A stretch of 40,180 bases of DNA from the NCBI GenBank assembly GCA_023249095.1, contig JAHFDK010000023.1, positions 1 through 40,180 on the forward strand. The letters run 5' to 3'. The position numbers were made by a program, and so were the translations under genes. Under the pieces are notes generated by a model. The model saw nothing but the letters and a program-made list of their open reading frames with translations. It had not been told where the DNA came from and searched no databases. Numbering within the stretch: position 1 is the first letter of the stretch; each line of letters opens with the position of its first letter. Below are positions 1 through 7,358 of this stretch, piece after piece. The stretch is from Candidatus Rokuibacteriota bacterium (lineage in GTDB: Bacteria > Methylomirabilota > Methylomirabilia > Rokubacteriales > CSP1-6).

Positions 1-58
1 TCTCCGTGCGCGAGCGTCTACAAAGAAATAGACCGCCCCCCGGGGGGGATACATCCAT
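1..58 (-). CDS. Partial small ORF at the left window edge
   Basis: An ATG at 58-56 overlaps the TGA stop of the kinase gene (TGATG), the coupling used throughout this operon. The frame stays open for 19 codons to the window edge, starting MDVSPPGGG. It crosses the 7C/6G tract near 37-49. No function is recognised. Joined to the right edge of the window it continues in frame to a stop at 40140 (32 codons in all), so the gene may be split only by linearisation of a circular genome. Confidence 0.4.
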   Translation of the reverse strand, partial: MDVSPPGGGLFLCRRSRTE

Positions 59-474
59 CATCCGACACCCGCCGTGCGCGCGAACATCCTGATGACCGTC
101 GCTCCTACGGGGTATGGCCGCAGTCGATCGCGGCGGATGCACTCCCTCACGTCCACCCCCAACAGCGACACCACGCGGGTCGTAGCGCCGAACTCCGCGG
201 CTATGGCGATGATCTCACGCTTCGAAGGCACCGTGATGTTGCAGTTGTCGATGACGAGGCTCTTGCCCTGGCCCAGCGCCTCGCGCATGAGCCGAACGCG
301 GGCCTGCTTGATGGCTGTCTCCGTCTCCGGGTTGTAACGCTCGCGGAAGAGCGCCCAGCGGATGGCGTCGTTGTTGATTCGAACGTAGTCAGGATGGGCA
401 GCTATCCATCGCATCGCCCAGGTCGTCTTGCCTGAGCCCGGCAGCCCCATCATCACGATGATCTCCAGCGTCAC
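58..474 (-). CDS. P-loop kinase, polynucleotide-kinase/zeta-toxin-like
   Basis: The protein has 138 residues and a GTG start that overlaps the upstream HNH stop (GTGA). The Walker A motif GLPGSGKTTW lies at residues 10-19. IDNCNIT at about 75-81 resembles the Asp-Asn-x-Asn segment of the kinase domain of T4-Pnk/PNKP-type enzymes, and RRDRLRP at 114-120 looks like the arginine-rich lid. Known members phosphorylate 5'-hydroxyl ends of DNA or RNA or other small substrates. No phosphatase domain is attached and the length fits a stand-alone kinase domain. A role in nucleic-acid end repair is inferred. The substrate cannot be read from sequence, and a toxin-like kinase is the alternative. Confidence 0.75.
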   Translation of the reverse strand: MTLEIIVMMGLPGSGKTTWAMRWIAAHPDYVRINNDAIRWALFRERYNPETETAIKQARVRLMREALGQGKSLVIDNCNITVPSKREIIAIAAEFGATTRVVSLLGVDVRECIRRDRLRPYPVGATVIRMFARTAGVG

Positions 475-794
475 GGCACCGCACCCGGGTGCGCCTCGCG
501 CGGCCGGCTACGCCCAGCGCCACCGCCACGCCGCGACGCCACCTCCAGCGCCGTCTTCACATTGTGATGCCCTGCACACAGCCCCTGCCCGTTCGCCACG
601 TCGAACTGCGCCCCACCCTGGCGCCACGGCACGATGTGGTCCGCGTGCGTCGCCAACGCCGCGCAGCCCGGCCAGCGGCAGAACGGGTCGCGATCGAGCA
701 CAGCCGTCCGCCACGCCCGGTGAGCCGCCCCGTAGCCTTGCGCGCTGGACGACGACGGGCGGGCGACCGAGGCGAAGGGCCGGCGGCGCGTCAT
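471..794 (-). CDS. HNH endonuclease, short form
   Basis: The protein has 107 residues. It carries Cys39 and Cys44 (CRWPGC), then ADHIVP at 51-56, an FDxxNGQ segment near 64-70 and LCxxHHNxKT near 72-81. This is the order of zinc ligands and catalytic histidines of small HNH proteins. Such proteins often lie next to phage terminase genes and assist DNA packaging. If the genome is circular, this gene lies about 2 kb upstream of the small terminase, so a packaging role is reasonable but inferred. Its start overlaps the 39-residue gene upstream (ATGA) and its stop overlaps the kinase start. Confidence 0.85.
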   Translation of the reverse strand: MTRRRPFASVARPSSSSAQGYGAAHRAWRTAVLDRDPFCRWPGCAALATHADHIVPWRQGGAQFDVANGQGLCAGHHNVKTALEVASRRGGGAGRSRPREAHPGAVP

Positions 795-910
795 GCCATC
801 AGCCCCAGCTGCTCACCGATGCGCCGCGTCGCCATCTCGCGCAGCACCGCACGCACATCCCCCAGGTAGGACCGCGCCTGGCCGTCATCGTGGTAGGGCG
901 TGTCAGTCAT
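791..910 (-). CDS. 39-residue micro-protein between the methyltransferase and HNH genes
   Basis: ATG at 910-908 overlaps the methyltransferase stop (ATGA), and its own TGA at 793-791 overlaps the HNH ATG. The product begins MTDTPYHDDG and ends GEQLGLMA. It is acidic at the start and probably a single helix after that. No family is recognised. The perfect coupling at both ends is the main argument that it is translated. Confidence 0.6.
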   Translation of the reverse strand: MTDTPYHDDGQARSYLGDVRAVLREMATRRIGEQLGLMA

Positions 911-2139
911 GTCAGCGCCTCCATCAGTCGCCGAAGGGCGTAGGCGGCCTGTTGGGGCACGACTCCGTTCCCGATGATGCGGAGCTGAGCGGCGCGAGAG
1001 AGGTCCATGCCGGGTCCCACCCCATCAGCCAGGCTGCGAATCTCGGGTTGAGCAAGCGCCGGGGCGAGGTCTGGCCGCTCGGCAAGGACTCGCTGCCATC
1101 CTGCAAGGTCTCCGGGGCCAGGTGGGAACGGGCTTGGTGGGTCAGCATGAACTGCATTTTGCCATCCAGCGTCCCTGCCGCATCCTCGTTCGCCGATGGT
1201 GTCTGCCACATCGCGCGAGCCTGTTGATCCAGTCCCATCTCGGCTTTCCGGTCGCCACCACGGCTGCGGAAGCTGTCCGAAGCGGGCGTCTGCCAGTGCG
1301 CTGTTGCCGTTTGCAGGTTCAGCCCCCCGTCGCGACCCTGCGCCCCGGCCCCCGTCGATGCGTTCCCGTGCGGACTCGGCCATTGCGAGGCTGTCCGGGT
1401 CAATGAATTGAACCCTCCGCTGGTCCTCTTCAGATTGCTCGCGTCGTCCTCTGTCACGGTAGGCCAGTTCTTGGCGGCCCGGTGAAGCGGCGAGTTGTCC
1501 GGCAGGTTGTTCTCCGGCTTCGACCCGGCTCCCAAACCCATCGCAGTCGGCCAGTTCTTGGCGACTTGCTGATTCAGCCCAGCTTGCCCATTCGGTCCCG
1601 CATCCATCTCCGTGTCGGGAGTAAGCCAAGATGAAGAGCCGTTCCCGCTGGTGTGGCGCGCCGACTTCCGCCGCCGAGAATATGCCTGCATGAACTGAGT
1701 AACCCATGCGGAGAAGGTCACTTCGCACTGTTCGCAGTCCGATCCGCACATGCCCTCGCACGTTCTCGAAGAAGCACCATTGGGGTTGAACATCTCGAAC
1801 GATCTCTGCGATGCGAGGCCAGAGGTGCCGGGGATCGGCCTCACCCCGCTGCTTTCCGGCGACGGAGAAGGGCTGGCAGGGGAAACCACCAATGACTCCC
1901 TCCACTCTTCCGCGCCACGGGCCACCGTCGAAGGCGTGGATGTCTGTCCAAACAGGTGCTGCATCCAGGGAGCCATCTTCCATGCGCGCCGCCAGGACTG
2001 CGGCGGCTGTGATCTCGTGTTCCACGTAGCAGACTGTGCGAGCACGTCCGCCCAGGGCCATGTGTACGCCAAGGTCGAGTCCGCCGGCCCCGGAACAGAG
2101 GGAGAGGATGCGTTCGGGCAGTACACCCACATCAGTCAC
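907..2139 (-). CDS. DNA (cytosine-5)-methyltransferase, Dcm/HhaI type
   Basis: The chosen GTG start (410 residues) overlaps the stop of the upstream gene by 8 bases and lies just before motif I; longer forms overlap that gene without adding a domain. Visible C5-methyltransferase motifs: I (LCSGAGGLDLG, about 14-24), IV with catalytic Cys88 in GGFPCQPFS, VI (ENVRG, about 125-129), VIII (QRERLF, about 164-169) and a C-terminal IGNGVVPQQAA near 389-399. Between VIII and the C-terminal motif the target-recognition region is replaced by a low-complexity stretch of repeated LAD/MAD-like units. The enzyme methylates C5 of cytosine in DNA. In a phage it likely protects the genome from host restriction. 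A 402-codon reading frame overlaps it (see findings). Confidence 0.9.
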   Translation of the reverse strand: MTDVGVLPERILSLCSGAGGLDLGVHMALGGRARTVCYVEHEITAAAVLAARMEDGSLDAAPVWTDIHAFDGGPWRGRVEGVIGGFPCQPFSVAGKQRGEADPRHLWPRIAEIVRDVQPQWCFFENVRGHVRIGLRTVRSDLLRMGYSVHAGIFSAAEVGAPHQRERLFILAYSRHGDGCGTEWASWAESASRQELADCDGFGSRVEAGEQPAGQLAASPGRQELAYRDRGRREQSEEDQRRVQFIDPDSLAMAESARERIDGGRGAGSRRGAEPANGNSALADARFGQLPQPWWRPESRDGTGSTGSRDVADTIGERGCGRDAGWQNAVHADPPSPFPPGPGDLAGWQRVLAERPDLAPALAQPEIRSLADGVGPGMDLSRAAQLRIIGNGVVPQQAAYALRRLMEALT

Positions 2140-2434
2140 GCCCCGCCCCCAGGTCGTCCGACCGTGAGACCGCCCCCGCCGGCGCCAGCGCGTCCGTTGT
2201 CTCCCATAAGGGGCAGATGCGGCAGTGGCGCCGGTAATCACTGAACGCACCCCGAGTGTCCCAAATCGTCTCCCACGGTTGCCACACATGCTCGTGCTTC
2301 GGCGGCGGTGCCGGTGGGGGTTCGAGCCTGGCTCGCAGGTCTTCGATGGCGGCTCGGGCAGACTGGCCGCTGTCACCTTCCGTGGCCCACGTTGCGGCTC
2401 TCCATCCAGCAGGGTGATGAGTATGGCTTACCAC
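2132..2434 (-). CDS. Small Cys/His protein with a zinc-ribbon-like half site
   Basis: The protein has 100 residues and a GTG start overlapping the upstream stop by 7 bases. A proline-rich linker (about residues 39-44) leads to HEHVWQPWE and then HCRICPLWE. The His-x-His and Cys-x-x-Cys pairs could bind one zinc ion, as in many small phage proteins of uncertain role. Its TGA overlaps an ATG in the alternative frame of the methyltransferase gene (TGATG) and lies inside the GTG-started methyltransferase frame. The function is unknown. Confidence 0.65.
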   Translation of the reverse strand: MVSHTHHPAGWRAATWATEGDSGQSARAAIEDLRARLEPPPAPPPKHEHVWQPWETIWDTRGAFSDYRRHCRICPLWETTDALAPAGAVSRSDDLGAGRD

Positions 2435-2691
2435 GAGTCGTCCTCCAGCAAGAGCATCTTCCCCGGCACTTTCGCCCGCATCACCGGGAGCAGGTCGTCG
2501 ATGCAGGCCTGCACATCCGTGGCCCAGGGCAAACGGCTGACGTGCTCAAAGCAGTAGTCAGAGCAGATATGTCCCGATTCCTTCGGGCGATGCCATAGGC
2601 GATGACTGCTGGTTCCGCTTTCCAGCGTCCATCCCATCGCCAGTGCCACGGCCTCGTTCAGCCTCTCGTTGGCCGGGTCAGCAGTGGTCAT
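2428..2691 (-). CDS. Phage ABA-sandwich-like small protein
   Basis: The start at ATG 2691 is chosen because GGAGGA lies six bases upstream; longer forms run towards the DUF5131 gene. The 87-residue product begins MTTADPANERLNEAV and has an AMGW segment, a Cys/His pair (HICSDYC) and LPWATDVQACIDDLL. This layout resembles the small phage ABA-sandwich domain proteins, which have a conserved MGW near the N-terminus and an LPxYSTD-like segment before the last helix. The role of that family is unknown. The assignment is by pattern only. Confidence 0.6.
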   Translation of the reverse strand: MTTADPANERLNEAVALAMGWTLESGTSSHRLWHRPKESGHICSDYCFEHVSRLPWATDVQACIDDLLPVMRAKVPGKMLLLEDDSW

Positions 2692-2749
2692 TTCGATTCC
2701 TCCCATGCCTGGTGGCAGGTGACGAAGTCGATAGCCCTGGGGTTGGCAT

Positions 2750-3679
2750 TCATCGCGGAAACTCCTTGACTCGCCAGAGGTCGTCTTCAATCCGTCCTTG
2801 CATCCCCGGTCGAGGACCGGAATCTTGTTTTACGAAGAGCGGGATTCCCGCCACGGCGCACTGGTCCCGCAGACTCCTCGCCCATGCCAGGTCAAGCGTC
2901 CGCGCCCCCGGCCCGCTCTCACCACCCGTGACGAGCCAATCGATGCGGGCTCCATCCTTGGTCGGCCAATCGTCGCCGGCAATGTTCTGCCACGTTCCGC
3001 TGAGCGCATTGCAAGTTTCTGCCCAATCATCGGCAGGGCACCGCACTCTGGTGAAATCCACCGGCCCGAGGAGCGGTTCGGCAGACACCCAGCGTACCGC
3101 CGCGACCGTCCTCAGCAGGTGCGGGATGCGGTTATTCGCCGCTGGTTGGTCTTCGATGCTCACCCCCGCCCACACGTTCGGGAGAGGCCAGTGAAACATG
3201 TGGGGCAACGGCAAGGCGTATCCCATGGCCGCCGCTGCATCGACCACTCGAACGTCCCGGACTTGACCAGGGCTCCCGTACGCCTCCATCCGCACCGCCC
3301 GCTTCGTCAGCACCTGGAACGTGTGCGCCGGCGTCAGCGCCATCACCGCGAAGATCCGGTCCAGCCACTCGTCCGGCACCCACTCCCCGAACAGGTCCGT
3401 CATCGAGCACACGAACACCCGGCGCGGCTTCCGCCACCTCAACGGCTCCAGCAGCACCTTCTCGTCGAGGTACATCTCGACCTGCTCCATCGCCGGCACC
3501 GTGTAGTCCAGCCCCGTCCCGAGTCGCCGGTTCATGGTCGCCGCATAGCACCGGGTACACCCCGGCGACACCCGCACACACGCGTGGCCGTACTTCACGT
3601 TCTCACCCGTCGGTCCCACCACCCGCCGTCGCGCTTTCACAGGATTCCAACTGTCATCCGCCCATTCGATTTTCGTCAC
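2750..3679 (-). CDS. DUF5131 / Gp37-Gp68 family protein (radical-SAM-like cysteines)
   Basis: The GTG start at 3679 overlaps the DnaJ-like stop (GTGA) and gives 309 residues beginning MTKIEWADDSWNPV. The family signature follows: the early IEWxDDSWNP stretch, then Cys34, Cys41 and Cys44 in ACxxxSPGCxxCYA, later FVCSMTDLFGEWVP, FQVLTKR, NVWAGVSIEDQ and WLVTGGESGPGAR, and near the end CAVAGIPLFVKQ. These proteins are common in phages and mobile elements. The cysteine triplet suggests an iron-sulphur cluster. The reaction is not established. Here it sits among DNA-modification and chaperone-like early genes. Confidence 0.85.
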   Translation of the reverse strand: MTKIEWADDSWNPVKARRRVVGPTGENVKYGHACVRVSPGCTRCYAATMNRRLGTGLDYTVPAMEQVEMYLDEKVLLEPLRWRKPRRVFVCSMTDLFGEWVPDEWLDRIFAVMALTPAHTFQVLTKRAVRMEAYGSPGQVRDVRVVDAAAAMGYALPLPHMFHWPLPNVWAGVSIEDQPAANNRIPHLLRTVAAVRWVSAEPLLGPVDFTRVRCPADDWAETCNALSGTWQNIAGDDWPTKDGARIDWLVTGGESGPGARTLDLAWARSLRDQCAVAGIPLFVKQDSGPRPGMQGRIEDDLWRVKEFPR

Positions 3680-4197
3680 GCCTTCACCCTCTCCCACGCC
3701 GCGTTCAGTTCCGTCATCGCCTCCACGCTCCCACCCGCGTCCGGGTGCAAACGCCGCGCCTTCGCCTTGTACGCCGCCTCCATCACGTCCAGGTCCGCGT
3801 CCGCACGCACCCCCAGCACCTCGAACGGGTCACGCTCCCGCTTCGGCGCCGCGATCTGCTGGTAGACCTGAGCAGCGACCGTGTCGAGGCCGCGCAGCTC
3901 ATTCATCCGGATATCATCGAGGCCCACAGCAAGCGCCCAGAGGTTGTCCACCGGGCGCGGGAACTTGTCGACGGTCACCGTCCGGTTGACGTGTTTGCCC
4001 GCCGTGAACGTCACACTCACCGCCCGATCCTCCGGGTTGGCAAAGCTGCTCCCGTAGCGCGGGGCGGCCGCACAGTCGATGACAACGCGTTGAGGCTTCT
4101 GGGAACTGTAGAGACCCTGCCACTTGGCAATCGTCGCCAGCAGCCGATCCCGGCACGTCACCCACCCCTGATTCTGAGGATTCGGGTTGTAGCTCAC
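3676..4197 (-). CDS. Protein with C-terminal DnaJ (J) domain
   Basis: The protein has 173 residues with a GTG start coupled to the upstream stop (GTGA). Residues from about 121 to the end form a short J-like domain: DPFEVLGV, a basic helix AYKAKARRL, the HPD motif at 151-153, then AMTELNAAWERVK. The HPD motif is what contacts DnaK in canonical J proteins. The first 120 residues contain a segment VNRTVTVDKFPRPVDNLWAL that I have no function for. A plausible role is recruiting host DnaK to a phage DNA or replication complex, as lambda replication uses DnaJ/DnaK. That role is inference. Confidence 0.75.
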   Translation of the reverse strand: MSYNPNPQNQGWVTCRDRLLATIAKWQGLYSSQKPQRVVIDCAAAPRYGSSFANPEDRAVSVTFTAGKHVNRTVTVDKFPRPVDNLWALAVGLDDIRMNELRGLDTVAAQVYQQIAAPKRERDPFEVLGVRADADLDVMEAAYKAKARRLHPDAGGSVEAMTELNAAWERVKA

Positions 4198-4895
4198 GGT
4201 GTCACCGCCTCAGCCGTCTTCGCCTTCCCCCGCTCCCGGATCTCCCCCGTCTTTCGGTCGACCGTCGCCCCCGCGTCCTCGAACGCCTTGGCTACGACCT
4301 CCTTGAAGTCCGCGTCCGCGCCCGGCCGGATGTAACCGACGCGATCCTTCGCCGGCTTCGGCTCCTTCCCGAACCCCGGCAGCATCGGCTCCTCGAACGC
4401 CACCTTCGCCGCCTCCAGACCTTCTTCCCACGCCCCATACCGGCGCAGCTCCATCACGTACCCCTCGAACTCGTGCGCCCGCGCCCTCAGGTGCGGCGGC
4501 TCCACGGCCACCATCTCCCCGTCCTCGTCATCCTCCATCACCAGCTCCAGCGCCGCCAGCTCGTGGTACAGCAGCGCCTCGAACCAACCCCCGTCCTTCT
4601 CCCCTTGGCGCGCGAAGTCCGCCGCCACCGTCACGATCCAGTCCGCGTCACAGAAGTGCCGTAGCAGCCCGCTCGTAAGCTGGCACTTCGCCAACACCGC
4701 CCGGCCGCCCGACATCGACCCCTTCTTTCGCCACAGCACCCGGCCCCGGAACAGCCGCAGATGGTCCATCTCCGGCCAGTGCCGCATCAGGTCCTCCGAA
4801 AGAGCCCACAGGTCAGGCGCCTCCAGGAAGTCGTACTCCCCGAACTCCCCCGAACCAGGCACCCGGATCTCCCTCGAACCCATCGCCTCGGTCAT
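4194..4895 (-). CDS. Putative phage metallopeptidase with degenerate active site
   Basis: The protein has 233 residues with an ATG start overlapping the upstream stop (ATGA). The middle part follows the phage metallopeptidase pattern: a predicted strand DWIVTVAADF, then WFEALLYHELAALE, a variable acidic loop (EDDEDGE) and a helix with HEFEGYVMELRRYGAW. In active relatives the helix reads HExxH. Here it is His111-Glu112-Leu-Ala-Ala115, so the second zinc histidine is missing, while His141 in the following helix remains. The N-terminal 90 residues and the basic C-terminal tail are not recognised. It may be an inactive scaffold or use a different ligand. Confidence 0.65.
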   Translation of the reverse strand: MTEAMGSREIRVPGSGEFGEYDFLEAPDLWALSEDLMRHWPEMDHLRLFRGRVLWRKKGSMSGGRAVLAKCQLTSGLLRHFCDADWIVTVAADFARQGEKDGGWFEALLYHELAALELVMEDDEDGEMVAVEPPHLRARAHEFEGYVMELRRYGAWEEGLEAAKVAFEEPMLPGFGKEPKPAKDRVGYIRPGADADFKEVVAKAFEDAGATVDRKTGEIRERGKAKTAEAVTP

Positions 4896-5077
4896 CGTGA
4901 ACGCCCTGCCTTTCTGTTCTGGCGCGCGATCTTTCGGAGTCGTCGAAGCGACCGTGACGCCAACACCCGCTTGCCGATGAGCTGCGCTTCCGCGACGTGT
5001 TTCGGCACGGCCACGAATCCATCGGGCATGGGCTCGCCGTCTTTCACCATGATGATCTCGCCTGTTCTTGGGTTCAT
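4892..5077 (-). CDS. Small basic protein, 61 residues
   Basis: The ATG is preceded by GGGGAGG at good spacing, the sequence that also forms the last codons of rusA. Its stop overlaps the metallopeptidase-like ATG (ATGA). The N-terminal half (MNPRTGEIIMVKDGEPMP) is followed by a strongly basic helix rich in Arg and Lys, which may bind nucleic acid. No family is recognised with confidence. Confidence 0.65.
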   Translation of the reverse strand: MNPRTGEIIMVKDGEPMPDGFVAVPKHVAEAQLIGKRVLASRSLRRLRKIARQNRKAGRSR

Positions 5078-5078
5078 T

Positions 5079-5510
5079 TCAACCTCCCCTTTCTGTGTCG
5101 AAACCTGTGACCTGGACGCGCGCCCCGGGCTGATCCCCGGCGCCTGCGAACACCTTCAAGGCCCAGAGCGACACCACGAGCGCATCGTCCCGGAACACCA
5201 CGCCCGTCATCGCGTCGAGGCACCCTCGCAGGAGCTTGTCGAGGTCCGGCTTCTTCGCCGGGTACGCCACCCTCTTCGGCGCCGCCTTCGGGCGAGGCAA
5301 GTAGAACAGGACCTGCACCTCCACCGGCTCGTCGAACAGCGGGAGCCCCGCGTCGCGCATCGCCTCCAGTGCCGCCCACGCCACGCTGTCGCGCCACGGG
5401 CGCAGCCGCGCGTTGTCGCTGGTCAGGGCCACGTGCCCGCCCCGGATGTAGCCCCTGAGCGACCCCTGTGGCGCGGGCACCCCAAGGACTCGAAACGACA
5501 GCGCGCTCAC
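5079..5510 (-). CDS. rusA: RusA-type Holliday junction resolvase
   Basis: The protein has 143 residues with a GTG start coupled to the upstream stop (GTGA). The N-terminus GVPAPQGSLRGY matches the RusA strand that carries the PxxQGS-like motif. The acidic active-site cluster is present as KKPDLDKLLRGCLDAMTG (Asp89, Asp91, Asp99) followed by FRDDALV (Asp108/109). RusA dimers cut four-way DNA junctions symmetrically. In phages this debranches recombination or replication intermediates before packaging. With the Bet annealase 5 kb upstream in the same operon it forms the recombination set of this phage. Confidence 0.9.
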   Translation of the reverse strand: MSALSFRVLGVPAPQGSLRGYIRGGHVALTSDNARLRPWRDSVAWAALEAMRDAGLPLFDEPVEVQVLFYLPRPKAAPKRVAYPAKKPDLDKLLRGCLDAMTGVVFRDDALVVSLWALKVFAGAGDQPGARVQVTGFDTERGG

Positions 5511-6409
5511 GCCCCCACCTCCCCGAACCGCCGCACGTACGGCCGGAACCGCGTCGCCAGCACATGGATCCCGTCCGCATCACGCCGCGCCACGTTCGCC
5601 GTCACCCGCACCGTCTTCCCCCCCACAACCACCCGCCGCAGACCGTACCGCCGCTCGTAATCCCCGTGGTCCGACACCGCCGACGTCCGGTAGGAATGCC
5701 GCTTCGGCGCCGAAAGCTCCCCCTTGATCCGCTCGCAGTCCCCCGGGTCGATCCGCCAGTAGTGCCCACCCACCACCTTCCGCGCCGGCAGCTTCCCCGT
5801 CGCGATGAACCGCTTCACCCGCGCCAGCGGACAGTCGTACAGCTTCGCCACCTGCATCGCCGAAAGGTCCCCGCTCACATCCCGCGCCCGCCCCGCCCCC
5901 AGGTCGTACAGCCGCCGCCTGCACGCCGCCGCCGACCTCCGCAGCCGCCGCGCGATGATCCGGAGCGTGAACGCTCCCGCCGTCTCCAGCAGGTAGTCGT
6001 CCTCCTCAACCGTCCAGGGCACCCACTGCCGCGACACCTTCTTGCCGATGGCCGCCCAGGCGTCCGCCATCGTCCCGTGCAACTCCAGCACCCGGGCCGC
6101 CGTGGGCCACTCCATGTGCCCCCGCTTCAGCGCGCTGTACTCGTGGTCGCTCGTCGGCAACGCCGCGTGCTTCGCGGCGAAGTCCCGCAACCCCTCCAGC
6201 ACCCGTTCAGCCGTCCACCAGCGCCGGTTCCCCAGCGGCGAACCCATCCACCGCGGCCCCTTCGCCGGCGGAGGAGGGAACCCCCTCCGGCGCTTGAGCG
6301 TCACCGCGTTCACCGACCGCCCGAGCACCGCCGCGATCGTCTCGTATGAATCCCCCACCGCGACCATCTCCCCAAGCCGCGCCACCTCCCCCGCCGTCCA
6401 CGCGCTCAC
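5507..6409 (-). CDS. Multi-domain helix-turn-helix DNA-binding protein
   Basis: The GTG start at 6409 overlaps the upstream stop (GTGA) and gives about 300 residues. Three DNA-binding-like modules are visible in order. An N-terminal HTH comes first (WTAGEVARLGEMV, then SYETIAAVLGRSVNAVTLKRRR). A Myb/SANT-like unit is in the middle (WTVEEDDYLLE, then TLRIIARRLRRSAAACRRRL). A MerR/excisionase-like helix pair follows (MQVAKLYDCPLARVKRFIATGKLPARKV with a following aromatic wing). The C-terminus holds a basic segment with DYERRYGLRRV. It may organise phage DNA or regulate transcription. No specific target can be read. Confidence 0.7.
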   Translation of the reverse strand: MSAWTAGEVARLGEMVAVGDSYETIAAVLGRSVNAVTLKRRRGFPPPPAKGPRWMGSPLGNRRWWTAERVLEGLRDFAAKHAALPTSDHEYSALKRGHMEWPTAARVLELHGTMADAWAAIGKKVSRQWVPWTVEEDDYLLETAGAFTLRIIARRLRRSAAACRRRLYDLGAGRARDVSGDLSAMQVAKLYDCPLARVKRFIATGKLPARKVVGGHYWRIDPGDCERIKGELSAPKRHSYRTSAVSDHGDYERRYGLRRVVVGGKTVRVTANVARRDADGIHVLATRFRPYVRRFGEVGA

Positions 6410-6720
6410 GACGCCGCCTCCCCCGCCACGTCCGTAGTCCGACTGCCAGGGAGGGCAGGCACCCCCGCCTGCATCGCCGCCACCGCCGCGAACGCCCGCG
6501 ACACCACCGTCACCGTCGCCGCCCACCGCCCCTCGAACGGGAACACCAGCACCGACGCCCACGCACCAGGCGTCCACCCCCCCGTCGACGCCATCAGGTT
6601 CGCCGCCGCCGCCATCACTTCCCGCCGGTCCCTCCCGTACACCGTCTCCATCTCGTGCAGCCGCGTCCCACCCCATCTCACCGGCTGCGCAACCGTCATC
6701 CCCGCGTCCGCCGCCGTCAC
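6406..6720 (-). CDS. Unknown protein, 104 residues
   Basis: The GTG start at 6720 overlaps the upstream stop (GTGA), and its stop overlaps the next start the same way. The product begins MTAADAGMTVAQPV and contains helix-forming REVMAAAANLMAS and a Trp-rich segment (GGWTPGAWASVLVFPFEGRWAA). It has no signal peptide or cysteine pairs, and I do not recognise the family. Position between the exported muramidase-like gene and the HTH gene gives no clear functional hint. Confidence 0.55.
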   Translation of the reverse strand: MTAADAGMTVAQPVRWGGTRLHEMETVYGRDRREVMAAAANLMASTGGWTPGAWASVLVFPFEGRWAATVTVVSRAFAAVAAMQAGVPALPGSRTTDVAGEAAS

Positions 6721-7358
6721 CGCCCCACCTCCATCGTCGCCATCACCCGCGCCGCGTACGCCGACCCCTCCTCCGTCCCACACCCCCCGTCCCCCGACTG
6801 CCACATGCACAGCTTCCCCCGCGCATCCAGCCCCGCGTACGGCGCCTCGCTCAGCGCCCGCGCCACCCGCTCGATCCCCTCCTCCCACGACCCGAAATTG
6901 TCCCCCAGGCACGACCCCCACCCCCACGCGTTGAAGCCGCAGACATGCTCTCCCCCGCCCGACTCCCACACCGAGATCGCCGCCACCATCAGCGCGTCCG
7001 TCGCCGGATACCGCCCCGCGGCCGACACGATCGCCCCCGACCACGGCTCCAGCGGCCTCCCCGCCAGGATTCGGCTCACCCCCGCCACCCGCGCGTCCAC
7101 ACCCTGCGCCAGCACCTCCCCAGGCACCCCCGGCAGCGGCACGACCTGCACCCCATCCCGCGCCACCCCTGGCACGAACACCGGCGCGCTCACCGCAGGC
7201 TCCTGAAGAGCCGCACCCACCACGGCCGTGGCCTGGCCATCCGGTAAGGGAGCAACGTCAACAGCCCCGTGTGTGGATCGACCTGCGACCACAACCGTGG
7301 CGGCCGATACGGCGAAGAGGCAGAGCGGCCAGAGCCACCGAAGTTGTTCACGTCTCAC
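6717..7358 (-). CDS. Exported or membrane-anchored muramidase/glucosaminidase-like protein
   Basis: The protein has 213 residues; a GTG start with AGGGA upstream. Residues 8-26 form one hydrophobic segment (signal peptide or anchor), followed by a Pro/Val-rich linker. The C-terminal domain from about 85 has the lysozyme-like fold pattern: AAISVWESGGGEH with probable catalytic Glu132, then Cys140 and Cys150 around GFNAWGWGSC, and SWEEGIERVARAL. This layout is seen in bacterial and phage glucosaminidases and transglycosylases. It would cut peptidoglycan glycan strands outside the membrane. It lies in the early operon, far from the endolysin, so it may have another role, such as altering the wall against superinfection. 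That role is inference. Confidence 0.7.
   Translation of the reverse strand: MRREQLRWLWPLCLFAVSAATVVVAGRSTHGAVDVAPLPDGQATAVVGAALQEPAVSAPVFVPGVARDGVQVVPLPGVPGEVLAQGVDARVAGVSRILAGRPLEPWSGAIVSAAGRYPATDALMVAAISVWESGGGEHVCGFNAWGWGSCLGDNFGSWEEGIERVARALSEAPYAGLDARGKLCMWQSGDGGCGTEEGSAYAARVMATMEVGR

Noticed and set aside
1-57. Possible terminator from the 6C/7G tract downstream of the kinase
   Set aside because: The complementary tracts abut with no room for a proper loop, and the coupled small frame through this region explains it better.
5465-6350. Plus-strand frame opposite the HTH gene
   Set aside because: The Pro/Arg-dominated product is typical of antisense frames in high-GC DNA, while the minus-strand gene has clear HTH motifs and coupled ends.
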